Assembly (NCBI GenBank): GCA_963715255.1
Contig: CAVQRN010000005.1
Coordinates: forward strand, 164,972 to 228,971
Direction of reading: 5' to 3'
DNA: 64,000 bases
Origin: JAHEEL01 sp963715255
Lineage (GTDB): Bacteria; Actinomycetota; Acidimicrobiia; Spongiisociales; UBA5794
Under the pieces are notes generated by a model, which saw only the letters and a list, made by a program, of their open reading frames with translations, had not been told where the DNA came from and ran no database searches. Position numbers and translations under genes: made by a program. Of the stretch, positions 24,193 to 32,290 are shown piece by piece. How positions within the stretch are numbered: the first letter of the stretch is position 1; each line of letters starts with the position of its first letter.

Positions 24193-24841
24193 GTGATCCA
24201 CGTGGTTTGGGACTGGAACGGCACACTTGTCGACGATCTGCCAATCGTCGTGGAATCGGTGAATGCCGCGCTCGATGCGATCAGAGAGTCGCCGATCGAC
24301 GAGGACGACTACCGCGAGCACTACACCCGGCCGGTGGATCAGTTCTACGTTGGACTCCTCAAGAGATCGATCTCGAACGAAGAGTGGTCCACCCTCGACC
24401 GCGTGTTCCATGAGCGATACGGTGCAGCGCTGGATCGCGTTCCTCTCGCCGGTGATGCGCTCGATGCGATCGATGCCGTGGAAGCGCGCGGATGGAGCCA
24501 GTCGATCCTGTCCATGTGGTGGGAGGAGGACCTGACGGCCTGTGTGGAGCGCCGCGGTCGACCGCGGATGACCCTGGTCCAAGGGAACCGCGACGACGCT
24601 GGAGGAGAGAAGGCGGCACACCTGCTCCGTCACCTCTCGGAACTCGATGTGGACAGCGGCATCCGTGGTCATGATCGGCGATTCTCTCGATGATGCTGCC
24701 GCCGCACGTGTCGCAGGGACCGCCTGCGTGTTGTACGACGGAGGCTCGCATCACCGCATCCGCCTCGAAGCCGCCGGCGTACCCCTCGCCGACACACTCG
24801 CGGCGGCGGTGGTGGTTGCCTCACAATTCGAGCATGCATAG
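24193..24841 (+). CDS. HAD-superfamily hydrolase, one frameshift
   Basis: GTG 24,193 gives VIHVVWDWNGTLVDDLP, motif I of a HAD phosphatase (nucleophile Asp in DWNGT). It continues through a helical cap (EHYTRPVDQFYVGLLK) to motif II (SQSILSMWWEEDL) and HLSELDV. The final motif, VVMIGDSLDDAAAA, lies in the +1 frame, and the shift is near 24,656-24,660; removing one base joins them. The intact product would be about 215 residues, phosphoglycolate-phosphatase-like. The simplest cause is an assembly indel. Its stop overlaps the start of the GNAT gene by 8 bases. Confidence 0.75.
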
Positions 24842-25745
24842 GCGGCGGTACCGGGACGCGGAAGACGTGGCGTTGCTTCAGTCGTTCAACGCCGCAGCGA
24901 TCGCCGAGACCGGCGGCTGTGGATTCATCCACCCCGGGGATGTCGCACATCGGCTCTTCAACGGGAACAAGCTGTTCGACCCTGCCGAGGTGCTCACCAT
25001 CTGGGAGACCAACGAGCGAGTTGATGCGTGGGTCCTGATGTCTCCGCGCCACGCGGGCTACGACGCCCAGGTTCGTCCCGATCTTCGGTCTCCGGCATTC
25101 GACCGCGAGGTGTTGGAGTACGCCGAGCGTCAAACGCGAAACGTGATGCGCCGCCATGGGATCGAGGGTGATCGATTCGATGGCGAGGCATACCGGCGTG
25201 ACGCCGCCCGAGTGGCACTGCTCATCGAAATGGGATGGATGGCTGATGGCGAGCCGCCGTGGGTGCTCAACCGGGTTCGGCTCTCGGAATTGGCCGACCC
25301 TGAGATACCAGACGGCTACACGATCCGAGCGGTGCGCGGGATCGAGGAGGCAGGTGCCCTTGCCGAGGTGCATGCGGGATCGTTCGGATCGACCTGGACG
25401 CCTGAGATGTATGCGAAGGTCATGCAACTGCCGGGCTACGCCGCCGAGCGAGAGTTCGTCGCCGAGGCCTCCAACGGGGTACTCGTCGCATTCACCGTCA
25501 CGTGGCACGACCACCTGAACCGCACAGGCCTCTTCGAACCAGTCGGGACCCACAGCGACTATCGACGCAGGGGTCTCGGCAAGGCGCTCCTCCTCTTTGC
25601 CATGAGAGCGATGGCGGCCGGCGGAATGGAGTACGCCACCGTGGTCAACGAGGGGTCGAACGACGCATCCCGCGCTCTCTACGGAAGCGTCGGATTCACG
25701 CCCTGGTACCTCCTCGACGGGTACACCAAGCCGATCCCAGCGTGA
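24834..25745 (+). CDS. GNAT-family N-acetyltransferase with two GNAT-like halves
   Basis: A 303-residue protein (MHRRRYRDAEDVALLQSFNA). The C-terminal half is clearly GNAT: GTHSDYRRRGLGKALLLFAM carries the Q/R-x-x-G-x-G/A acetyl-CoA loop, and NEGSNDASRALYGSVGFTP is the usual N-x-x-x-x-x-x-Y motif. The N-terminal half (EHLFNG-like DVAHRLFNGNKLF, WETNERVDAWVLMS) looks like a degenerate second GNAT domain. Such tandem forms include MshD-like enzymes, but nothing ties it to mycothiol. It is translated from within the end of the HAD gene. Confidence 0.8.
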   Translation: MHRRRYRDAEDVALLQSFNAAAIAETGGCGFIHPGDVAHRLFNGNKLFDPAEVLTIWETNERVDAWVLMSPRHAGYDAQVRPDLRSPAFDREVLEYAERQTRNVMRRHGIEGDRFDGEAYRRDAARVALLIEMGWMADGEPPWVLNRVRLSELADPEIPDGYTIRAVRGIEEAGALAEVHAGSFGSTWTPEMYAKVMQLPGYAAEREFVAEASNGVLVAFTVTWHDHLNRTGLFEPVGTHSDYRRRGLGKALLLFAMRAMAAGGMEYATVVNEGSNDASRALYGSVGFTPWYLLDGYTKPIPA

Positions 25746-25857
25746 GGCCTTTACCGCCGAAAGCCCCTGCCCGTAGAGCCTCCGGCCCCTATGACGACTC
25801 CGCTCGCGGGGATACGGTGCATGAGGATCGGAGCTGATACCGCAGGAGGCGCAAGCC

Positions 25858-26988
25858 ATGGCAGACAAGACCGCCGACCTCGCAGGACCCGGCATCGGGA
25901 GCTACGACGACCTGGTTCATGCACTTCCCAATGACTACGTATCGGCGTTGAGCAGTCGCGAGACGATGGAGGCGGTCTTCGCGGTCAAGGCCTACATCGA
26001 GGAGCACCTGTGCCGCGAACTCGGTTTGATGATGGTGCAGGTCCCGCTCATCGTCGACTCGCTCAGCGGTGTCAACGACAACCTCGATCGGGACGGGTCG
26101 AGGGGACCGGTCGAATTTCACATCAGCAACGACCATGACGTCCACCCGATCGACGCCCAGGTGGTCCAAGCAGCCACGAAGTGGAAACGCGTGGCCCTGG
26201 AACAATTCGGGATGCGGCCGGGCGAGGGCATCTGCACCGACATGAAGGCGGTTCGTAAGGACTACTTCCTCGACCATGACCACTCGTCCTACGTTGACCA
26301 GTGGGACTGGGAGAAGGTGATCCGCGCCGACGACCGAACGCTCGAGTACCTCACCGAGACGGTACAGCGGATCTGGAGGGTGCTCTTCGGAGCTTCCCGC
26401 CATGCACTGGAGCTGTTCCCGCAACTCTACGACCCGCGGTATCCCGCGATCCCCGAGGAGTTGTATTTCATCCACGCCGAGGATCTGCTTGCCCGATACC
26501 CGGATCTGCCGCGCAAGGAGAGGGAAACGGCGATCCTCCAGGAGCATCCGGCGGTCTTCGTCTACGGCATCGGATGGACGCTCGAAGACGGCTACCCGCA
26601 CGAGATGCGAGCCGCGGACTACGACGACTGGGTCACCGAGACGGTCTCAGTCGATGGGCGACCGATGCACGGGCTCAACGGGGACATTCTCGTGTGGAAC
26701 CCGGTCACCAAGCGGCGCCATGAGCTCACATCGATGGGCGTTCGGGTCACGAAGGAGACGCTTCAACAGCAGCTCGAGATGACCGGCCAATTGGACTTCC
26801 TCGATCTGCCCTATCACCAGGCGATCCTGAACGACGAGATTCCCCTGTCGATCGGCGGAGGCATCGGCCAGTCGAGGACCTACATGTACCTGCTGCGCAA
26901 GGCTCACATCGGTGAGGTGTCGGTGACGGTGTGGCCCCAGATCCTCAAAGACATGTGCGCCGAGCGGAACATCTTCGTCCTGGAGTAG
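25858..26988 (+). CDS. asnA: aspartate-ammonia ligase (AsnA)
   Basis: A 376-residue ammonia-dependent asparagine synthetase, making Asn from Asp, NH3 and ATP with a class II tRNA-synthetase-like fold. Diagnostic stretches are VPLIVDSLSGVNDNLDRDG, HDVHPIDAQVVQAATKWKR, SYVDQWDWEKVI and LSIGGGIGQSRTYMYLL, then HIGEVSVTVWP. It is ~45 residues longer than the E. coli form, mostly from the N-terminal ~35 residues and an insert around 190-230. GCAGGAGG precedes ATG 25,858. AsnA is less usual in actinobacteria than AsnB; horizontal origin is possible but not shown. Confidence 0.9.
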   Translation: MADKTADLAGPGIGSYDDLVHALPNDYVSALSSRETMEAVFAVKAYIEEHLCRELGLMMVQVPLIVDSLSGVNDNLDRDGSRGPVEFHISNDHDVHPIDAQVVQAATKWKRVALEQFGMRPGEGICTDMKAVRKDYFLDHDHSSYVDQWDWEKVIRADDRTLEYLTETVQRIWRVLFGASRHALELFPQLYDPRYPAIPEELYFIHAEDLLARYPDLPRKERETAILQEHPAVFVYGIGWTLEDGYPHEMRAADYDDWVTETVSVDGRPMHGLNGDILVWNPVTKRRHELTSMGVRVTKETLQQQLEMTGQLDFLDLPYHQAILNDEIPLSIGGGIGQSRTYMYLLRKAHIGEVSVTVWPQILKDMCAERNIFVLE

Positions 26989-27278
26989 GCAATGTCCAGT
27001 CCGTTCCTCTCGTCTCGGTCGTAGGACGAATGGACGCGGAGGAGCGTCAGCGACGACGGAGGGAGGGTGCTCGGAAGATGGCACCTATGAACACGTGACT
27101 GAACCGGAGTGACGGGATGCCGTCGAGGGCCGTTGGATAGGCCTCCCGATAGCGAGTTGGCCGGACGACGCGGGAACACCAATCCAAGTGGGGAACTCCC
27201 GGGCGATTGGCCGTCTCCGCCGGCCCGTGTCGTCCTCATAGCCGCTCTGGTTTCCGCCGACATGCGCGACGATTCGCG
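26989..27278. other. 290-bp intergenic region with repeat fragment
   Basis: No supported gene lies between asnA and yajQ, which converge here. Positions 27,032-27,066 (GGACGCGGAGGAGCGTCAGC at the start, then GACGACGGAGGG) match the right arm of the element in dnaE2 (786-820) with few differences. No matching left arm was found, so this looks like a solo or decayed copy. Confidence 0.55.
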
Positions 27279-27764
27279 TCAGTCGCGATAGTTGACGAAC
27301 TGGAGAGGGACATGAAAGTCGAGGGCCTTGATCTCAGCGATGACCGTCTGTAGGTCGTCGCGCTTCTTGGCCTGAACCCGCAGCTGATCCCCCTGGATCT
27401 GGGCCTGAGCCTTGAGCTTCATGTCCCGGATCTGCTTCGAGAGCGCCCTCGCGTCGTCCTGAGCGATGCCCTGGTTCAGCGTGAAATCGGCACGGGAGCG
27501 GCTGCCGCCGACCGGCTTGATCTCGCCACCGGCGATCGATTTGAGCGATACCTTGCGTTTGACGAGCTTGGTCTTGAGGACGTCGATGGCAGCCTCAACC
27601 CGGTGGTCTGACGCCGACTCGACGGTGATGCCTTCATCGGTCAACTCGATTCGCGTTTCGGTGCCCTTGAAGTCGTAACGATTGACGACCTCTCTCATCG
27701 ACTGATCGACGGCGTTGCGGACTTCCTGCATGTCGACCTGTGAGACGATGTCAAAAGACGGCAC
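27279..27764 (-). CDS. YajQ family nucleotide-binding protein
   Basis: A 161-residue YajQ/DUF520 protein: MPSFDIVSQVDMQEVRNAVD at the start, NRYDFKGTETRIELTDEGI, the KSIAGGEIKP stretch, and RDDLQTVIAEIKALDFHVPLQFVNYR at the end. The family has two ferredoxin-like folds that bind RNA/nucleotides; some members bind cyclic-di-GMP and act with transcription factors. It lies 9 bases after the CobS-like AAA gene in the same operon, which may mean joint expression only. Confidence 0.92.
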   Translation of the reverse strand: MPSFDIVSQVDMQEVRNAVDQSMREVVNRYDFKGTETRIELTDEGITVESASDHRVEAAIDVLKTKLVKRKVSLKSIAGGEIKPVGGSRSRADFTLNQGIAQDDARALSKQIRDMKLKAQAQIQGDQLRVQAKKRDDLQTVIAEIKALDFHVPLQFVNYRD

Positions 27765-27773
27765 GGTTTTCTC

Positions 27774-28766
27774 CTATCCCGAGAACGGATCGCCCGACGG
27801 CCCGCGGCGCACGACGGCCGACCAGACGGTTTCATAGTGGTCCCGATCGTACGGGTCGATGTGTGGAAGTACGAACTCCTCCCACGCCCGGCGCAACGGA
27901 TCCTCGGCTGCACCGTACATGTCAAGACCGGCAGGGATTCGGTCGAGCACGGTGCGAAGACTCATCGGCGTTTCAACGCGCGTCCTGGCGTCGCCGGCGA
28001 CGAACGACTCGTTGATCTCGACCGCGAGTTTCGAAACGAATTCGACCAGTTCGCTCCGCAACGTCGGGTGGCGACGTTCGATCATCAAGCGCAGTTCGTC
28101 CTCGGACGGAAACTGCTTCTCCCAGATGATCCAACGGTCGGAGAACGCCTTGTTGAGTGTCTGTGTCCCGGCGTAGTCGCGGAGATCGGTGGGATTCAGC
28201 GTCCCGAAGATCCGGACATCGGTGCGGAGCCGCACCATCTCGCCCGTCGGCAGTTCCAACGCCTGGTGTCGATCGAGGAGGCCGTGGAGAGCGAAGAGGG
28301 TTTCGGCACCGGCCGCGTTCAGTTCGGAGAGATTCACGAGCGATGGACCGCGAAGCGCCCGGGTGATGTCGCCGTCCTCCCATCGGCTCTCGGTCCCACC
28401 TTTTCCGTCGCCGTGGAGCTTGACCGAACCGATGAGGGTGATGTCACGAACCTCACCGGTGAGGGGGATCCGGTAGTAGGGGAGGCCGAGGATGGCGGCG
28501 AACTGCTCGAGGTCATGGTCTTTCCCTGTTCCCATGTGACCGCGCAGGGCAAGGTGGAGCGGGATGCCCGTGAACCGTCGTTTCCTGACCTGTTCGAGGG
28601 CGGCGAGGCGGTAGAGCATGCCGAGATCGACGTAGTACGGGTCGGGTTCCGGGATGTGATCGCTGCGGATCTCCGCGTCGGGGAGATCTTCCGGGATCGA
28701 TGCCCTCGTGAGGGTGATCGGTACGCCGATCCCCAGCGGGTCTTCGAAGGTGACGGTGTCTGACAT
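27774..28766 (-). CDS. CobS/MoxR-like AAA+ protein with non-canonical Walker motifs
   Basis: A 330-residue AAA+ protein similar to the CobS/MoxR/NorQ group, which usually work with VWA-domain partners in metal insertion or complex assembly. At residues 76-83 the P-loop reads GHMGTGKD, with Asp where Ser/Thr is expected. At 143-148 the Walker B region reads LVNLSE, with Ser replacing the usual Asp before the Glu. The surrounding fold is conserved (TLNPTDLRDYAGTQTLNKAFSDRW, as in CobS). ATP hydrolysis may be weak or absent. ATG 28,766 has GAGGAG upstream and lies 8 bases after the VWA gene, so the pair is an operon. Confidence 0.8.
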   Translation of the reverse strand: MSDTVTFEDPLGIGVPITLTRASIPEDLPDAEIRSDHIPEPDPYYVDLGMLYRLAALEQVRKRRFTGIPLHLALRGHMGTGKDHDLEQFAAILGLPYYRIPLTGEVRDITLIGSVKLHGDGKGGTESRWEDGDITRALRGPSLVNLSELNAAGAETLFALHGLLDRHQALELPTGEMVRLRTDVRIFGTLNPTDLRDYAGTQTLNKAFSDRWIIWEKQFPSEDELRLMIERRHPTLRSELVEFVSKLAVEINESFVAGDARTRVETPMSLRTVLDRIPAGLDMYGAAEDPLRRAWEEFVLPHIDPYDRDHYETVWSAVVRRGPSGDPFSG

Positions 28767-28774
28767 GCTGCTCC

Positions 28775-30937
28775 TCAGCTCGTGTGTTGTGTGATCTTCT
28801 CGGTCGTGTGGGCCCACCACGTATCCCCGCCCCCGCCGGCGATCGAACGCAAGAGCGCCGACCGAACGCCGTCGACCATCGCAGGTGCGAGTGTCTCGGG
28901 CCGTTCGACGACCTGGTTGCGGGCGTACGCGGCTTTAACGGTCTCGTCGCCGATACCGATACCGAGGACCATCGTCCCGCCGCGCTCGATCGACGCCGCG
29001 GTCTCGGCGAGCGCCTCCACCGACCCGCGGGTCATCCCGTCGGCGAGGACGACGATGATGCGGTGCGAGACGTTGCGGGCTGAGAGTCGCTCGGCGGCGT
29101 GAGCCAGATTGAACTCGTCAACGTTGGCGGCTTTGTCGAACATCGACAACGGGGGTGCCGCATCCGGGTCCTTCCTCGCTTCTTTGGCAGCCTCTTGCGG
29201 CGCCGCGGCCATCCAGAAGAGTCCTGCGAGCGCATCCTCCGCGGCTCGCCAGCGTGAGGCGAAGGACTTGACGACGTAGTGGTTCACGGTGCGGGTGAGC
29301 CTCTCGGCTGAGCCGCCTTGTGCGCGCCGAAGCGCTCCGGTGGCGCGGGCTCTCCGCTCGGTGAACGATCGCTCCGTGTCTCCCGCGGCGGCAACGAACC
29401 CGCGATTGAAGATGGCCACTTCGAATTCGATCTGGAGTTCGTCGGCCAGGCGGGCGAGTGTCCAGGCGCCGAGGGTCGCAGCGGCCAGCGCCCACGGCCG
29501 TTTCCGTCCCCCCCGAACCTCTCGGGGTTGGAGCATCGACGCGGATCCGTCCACGAGCAGGCTCACACCGTACGATCGGCGATTCGGAAGGTCCCGTCGT
29601 TCGAACATACGCTCGTACAGCCCTGCTCCGAGGAGGAGCGGCGTGTACGGGGAGAGGTCTCCGGCGTCGAAACCGCTGCGCAATCCACGCCGCTGATTCG
29701 CCAGGAAGAGCGGGTAGAGCTCGCCGGAGACACGACGCTGAGCAACGCCCCACTCCCGGGTTGCGATCTCGAGCAGATCACGGCCCTGGTGGGCGAACCG
29801 GCGGAACTCGACCGGAAAATCGCTGACGATGAGTTTGCCTGCCTGCCCGGTCGGCAGATAGACGGTTGGAGCCGTCGACACTTTCATCAGCTGATCGGTT
29901 GCCGGATCGCCGGCCTGGTCGGCCTCACCGTGCCGCCCATGCTCGGCCGAGACCGTCTGCGCCGCGTTCCGGGTCTCCTCGTACCCGTCGCGATCAGCGA
30001 GGGGAGGGGTGACGATCCGCACGGCGTCGACGCTCTCGGCGATCGCCATCTCATCTGCAGCCATCTCCGTTCTGCGGCCGACGGACGAGTCGGCGGCGGC
30101 CCCTTCTGTGAGGAGACCGTGCATTCGTGCGACCTCGATGAGTTGCAGGGCGACACCCCCCACGGACCAAGGGTCGTCCAACTCAGTGACGGCATCGAGG
30201 AACGGCACGGCATCGTCGAGGGCGAGCGCGACGTGCGGCGCCACGCGGCGTTGGAGGTCGTCGCGGTCGAAGTAGCCGCCGACGATGAGGAAACACGCGA
30301 GCGCGAACTGGCCGAGGGGCCTGGCATTGGCCGCCGCTCCCGGCACGGCGGCGCGGTAGAGGTCGGAGAGCACGGAGCGAGCGCCGGGGTACGGTGCGAG
30401 GTGGCGCTGTTCCTGTCGCGCATCTTCGAGCGATAGGAACATCGCTTCAGCGGCAGGGCCCGCGACCGTGTGGAGCGCGTCGAGGAGCGTGACGGGCCCA
30501 CTTGTCGGCAGATGGTCGGGTTCGAACAGATCGTCGAGAGGGTGGGGGGTGGTGTCGTCACCGAATTCGGCTTCCGGCTCGATCCAGTCGTATGAGGTGA
30601 GTTCGGCGAGCGGTGGGGCTTCAGCGCCGTCGTCGTCGAGGGTGCGCCGGTGGGCCAACCACGATTCCGGGATCGGACGTTCTTCGTCGAAATCGGTGGC
30701 GATGAGGTGGATGGCTTCGTGCAGCGCCGACGTCAGGGCGACCTCCGTCGGGGTAACCGGAGCACTCCGTGCGTACGCGGCTTGGAAAACGCCCGGGTTG
30801 ATCACGATCTCATCCTTCGACGCGGACGCCTTGGATCCGAGACGGACCCGCAGTTCGTCGTTCCCTGCGATGCTGCGGGCGAAACGGGTGACCGCCGGGG
30901 CGACCCGCTGGTAGCGGGCGACGACGGCTTCGATCAC
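28775..30937 (-). CDS. VWA-domain protein with N-terminal zincin-like motif
   Basis: A 720-residue protein starting at GTG 30,937. Near the N-terminus HEAIH (residues 73-77) in TSALHEAIHLIATDF is an HExxH metal motif, like the zincin domain of DUF2201-type VWA proteins. The C-terminal third holds a von Willebrand A domain with MIDAS D463-G-S-A-S467 (SLLVDGSASM) and a later threonine/aspartate region (RIIVVLADGMTRGSVEAL). The middle is unknown. It fits a CobT-like partner for the AAA protein encoded next. The target is unknown; no cobalamin or chlorophyll genes are near. Upstream, 131 bases separate it from divergent arfB. Confidence 0.78.
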   Translation of the reverse strand: MIEAVVARYQRVAPAVTRFARSIAGNDELRVRLGSKASASKDEIVINPGVFQAAYARSAPVTPTEVALTSALHEAIHLIATDFDEERPIPESWLAHRRTLDDDGAEAPPLAELTSYDWIEPEAEFGDDTTPHPLDDLFEPDHLPTSGPVTLLDALHTVAGPAAEAMFLSLEDARQEQRHLAPYPGARSVLSDLYRAAVPGAAANARPLGQFALACFLIVGGYFDRDDLQRRVAPHVALALDDAVPFLDAVTELDDPWSVGGVALQLIEVARMHGLLTEGAAADSSVGRRTEMAADEMAIAESVDAVRIVTPPLADRDGYEETRNAAQTVSAEHGRHGEADQAGDPATDQLMKVSTAPTVYLPTGQAGKLIVSDFPVEFRRFAHQGRDLLEIATREWGVAQRRVSGELYPLFLANQRRGLRSGFDAGDLSPYTPLLLGAGLYERMFERRDLPNRRSYGVSLLVDGSASMLQPREVRGGRKRPWALAAATLGAWTLARLADELQIEFEVAIFNRGFVAAAGDTERSFTERRARATGALRRAQGGSAERLTRTVNHYVVKSFASRWRAAEDALAGLFWMAAAPQEAAKEARKDPDAAPPLSMFDKAANVDEFNLAHAAERLSARNVSHRIIVVLADGMTRGSVEALAETAASIERGGTMVLGIGIGDETVKAAYARNQVVERPETLAPAMVDGVRSALLRSIAGGGGDTWWAHTTEKITQHTS

Positions 30938-31069
30938 ACGGTCTTCGGGTGGAAGAATCTCCTCCAGGAACGTTTCGTTGTGCGCGCGCGCATGAACCTA
31001 TGAGCATACGATGCCCGTCAACCCTGTACCGGGGAACGTTCTCGCCGCAGTTCGCGGTACGGTGGGTTC

Positions 31070-31489
31070 GTGGATGACCTGAAGATCTCCGACGCGATCA
31101 CGATCCCGGCAGGTGAGCTGGTCTGGACGTTCTCACCGACCGGCGGTCCGGGTGGCCAGCATGCCAATCGGTCGTCGACGCGCGCCGAACTACGCTTCGA
31201 TGTGGGTGCCTCCCGGGCCTTCGATGACGAGACCAGGCAGCGGGTGCTCACACGTCTCGCTACCGAGGGTGTGGTCACGATCATCGTCGACGAGACGAGA
31301 TCTCAGTGGCGGAATCGCCAAATTGCCCGGCAACGGCTCGCCGATCGGATCGAAAGCGCCCTAGAGCCTGACCCGCCGCGGCGTCGCAGAACGCGGCCGA
31401 GTCGGGCAGCTCGCCGGCGGCGGATCGATGAGAAAAGGGCAAGGTCGCGCACGAAGTCGCTCCGCAGGCGACCCGCTTCGGAGGATTGA
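31070..31489 (+). CDS. arfB: alternative ribosome-rescue factor ArfB (YaeJ-type)
   Basis: A 139-residue peptidyl-tRNA hydrolase. The release-factor motif GGQ lies at residues 28-30 (FSPTGGPGGQHANRSSTRAE), and the family's basic C-terminal tail (RRRRTRPSRAARRRRIDEKR) enters the mRNA channel of stalled ribosomes. GTG 31,070 starts the frame; the ATG at 31,074 is out of frame. Its stop is five bases before the methyltransferase start, so the two are likely one operon. Confidence 0.9.
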   Translation: MDDLKISDAITIPAGELVWTFSPTGGPGGQHANRSSTRAELRFDVGASRAFDDETRQRVLTRLATEGVVTIIVDETRSQWRNRQIARQRLADRIESALEPDPPRRRRTRPSRAARRRRIDEKRARSRTKSLRRRPASED

Positions 31490-31493
31490 TTCG

Positions 31494-32129
31494 ATGTCCG
31501 TCATCCCGTTCTACGGCGCTGAGCACCCCGACCTCTTCGCGATTGAGCGGGCAGCGATGGACCACCCGGGTTTGGTCATCGATCGACTGAACGACCTTCT
31601 GCCTCGCGGGACCGTCCTCGACATCGGCGCCGGCGACGGGTTCACCGCCGAGCGTCTGGCGAGACGGGGCCGGAGGGTGATCGCTGTCGAGCCGGCAAGC
31701 CGAATGATCAACCGAACTCGTCCGCTCACGTGGGTGCAGGCGGACGCCGAGGCGCTCCCATTTGGCGACGGCGCCCTTGACGGTGCCTATGCCACGTGGG
31801 CGTACTTCTTCTCCCGCGGGTTCGATCCGACGCCAGGCATCGCAGAACTACATCGAGTCGTGCGTGGCGGGGGACCGCTCGTGATCGCCGAGAATCTCGG
31901 CGGAGACGAATTCTGCGCCCTCGCGCCCTCCGACATCACCGCGGATGTCGCCTTCTGGGCGAAGCAGGGGTTCTCCCTCGAGATGATCGAAACCGAGTTC
32001 GCGTTCGAAACGACAGAAGACGCACTCCGGCTGCTGACGTTCTACTTCGGGGACATCGGACGAACGCCGCCGACCCGACTGACGTACCGGGTCGGCTTGT
32101 TCACCGCCCGGAGCCGGGGACCTTGCTGA
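31494..32129 (+). CDS. class I SAM-dependent methyltransferase
   Basis: A 211-residue methyltransferase starting at ATG 31,494 (MSVIPFYGAEHPDLFAIERA). The SAM site is VLDIGAGDGF, with the acidic end of strand 2 in VIAVEPASRMI, and ADAEALPFGDGALDGAYATW as motif III region (Methyltransf_11 type). The substrate is unknown. It follows arfB by five bases. 161 bases of non-coding sequence separate it from the convergent DUF5671 gene. Confidence 0.82.
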   Translation: MSVIPFYGAEHPDLFAIERAAMDHPGLVIDRLNDLLPRGTVLDIGAGDGFTAERLARRGRRVIAVEPASRMINRTRPLTWVQADAEALPFGDGALDGAYATWAYFFSRGFDPTPGIAELHRVVRGGGPLVIAENLGGDEFCALAPSDITADVAFWAKQGFSLEMIETEFAFETTEDALRLLTFYFGDIGRTPPTRLTYRVGLFTARSRGPC

Positions 32130-32290
32130 GGAAGTGTGGCGTTCCTGCTCCGGACCGGACACCCGAACGATGGGTGATGCACCCCGGCAGCGCTGACAAG
32201 ACTCCGGTTGTCTCAACGCCTCGGCAGGGTCATCGATTGGTCAACGGGGAGGGTATGTCAAGGCCGGCCGCGGCGTTGCCCGGCATCGCA

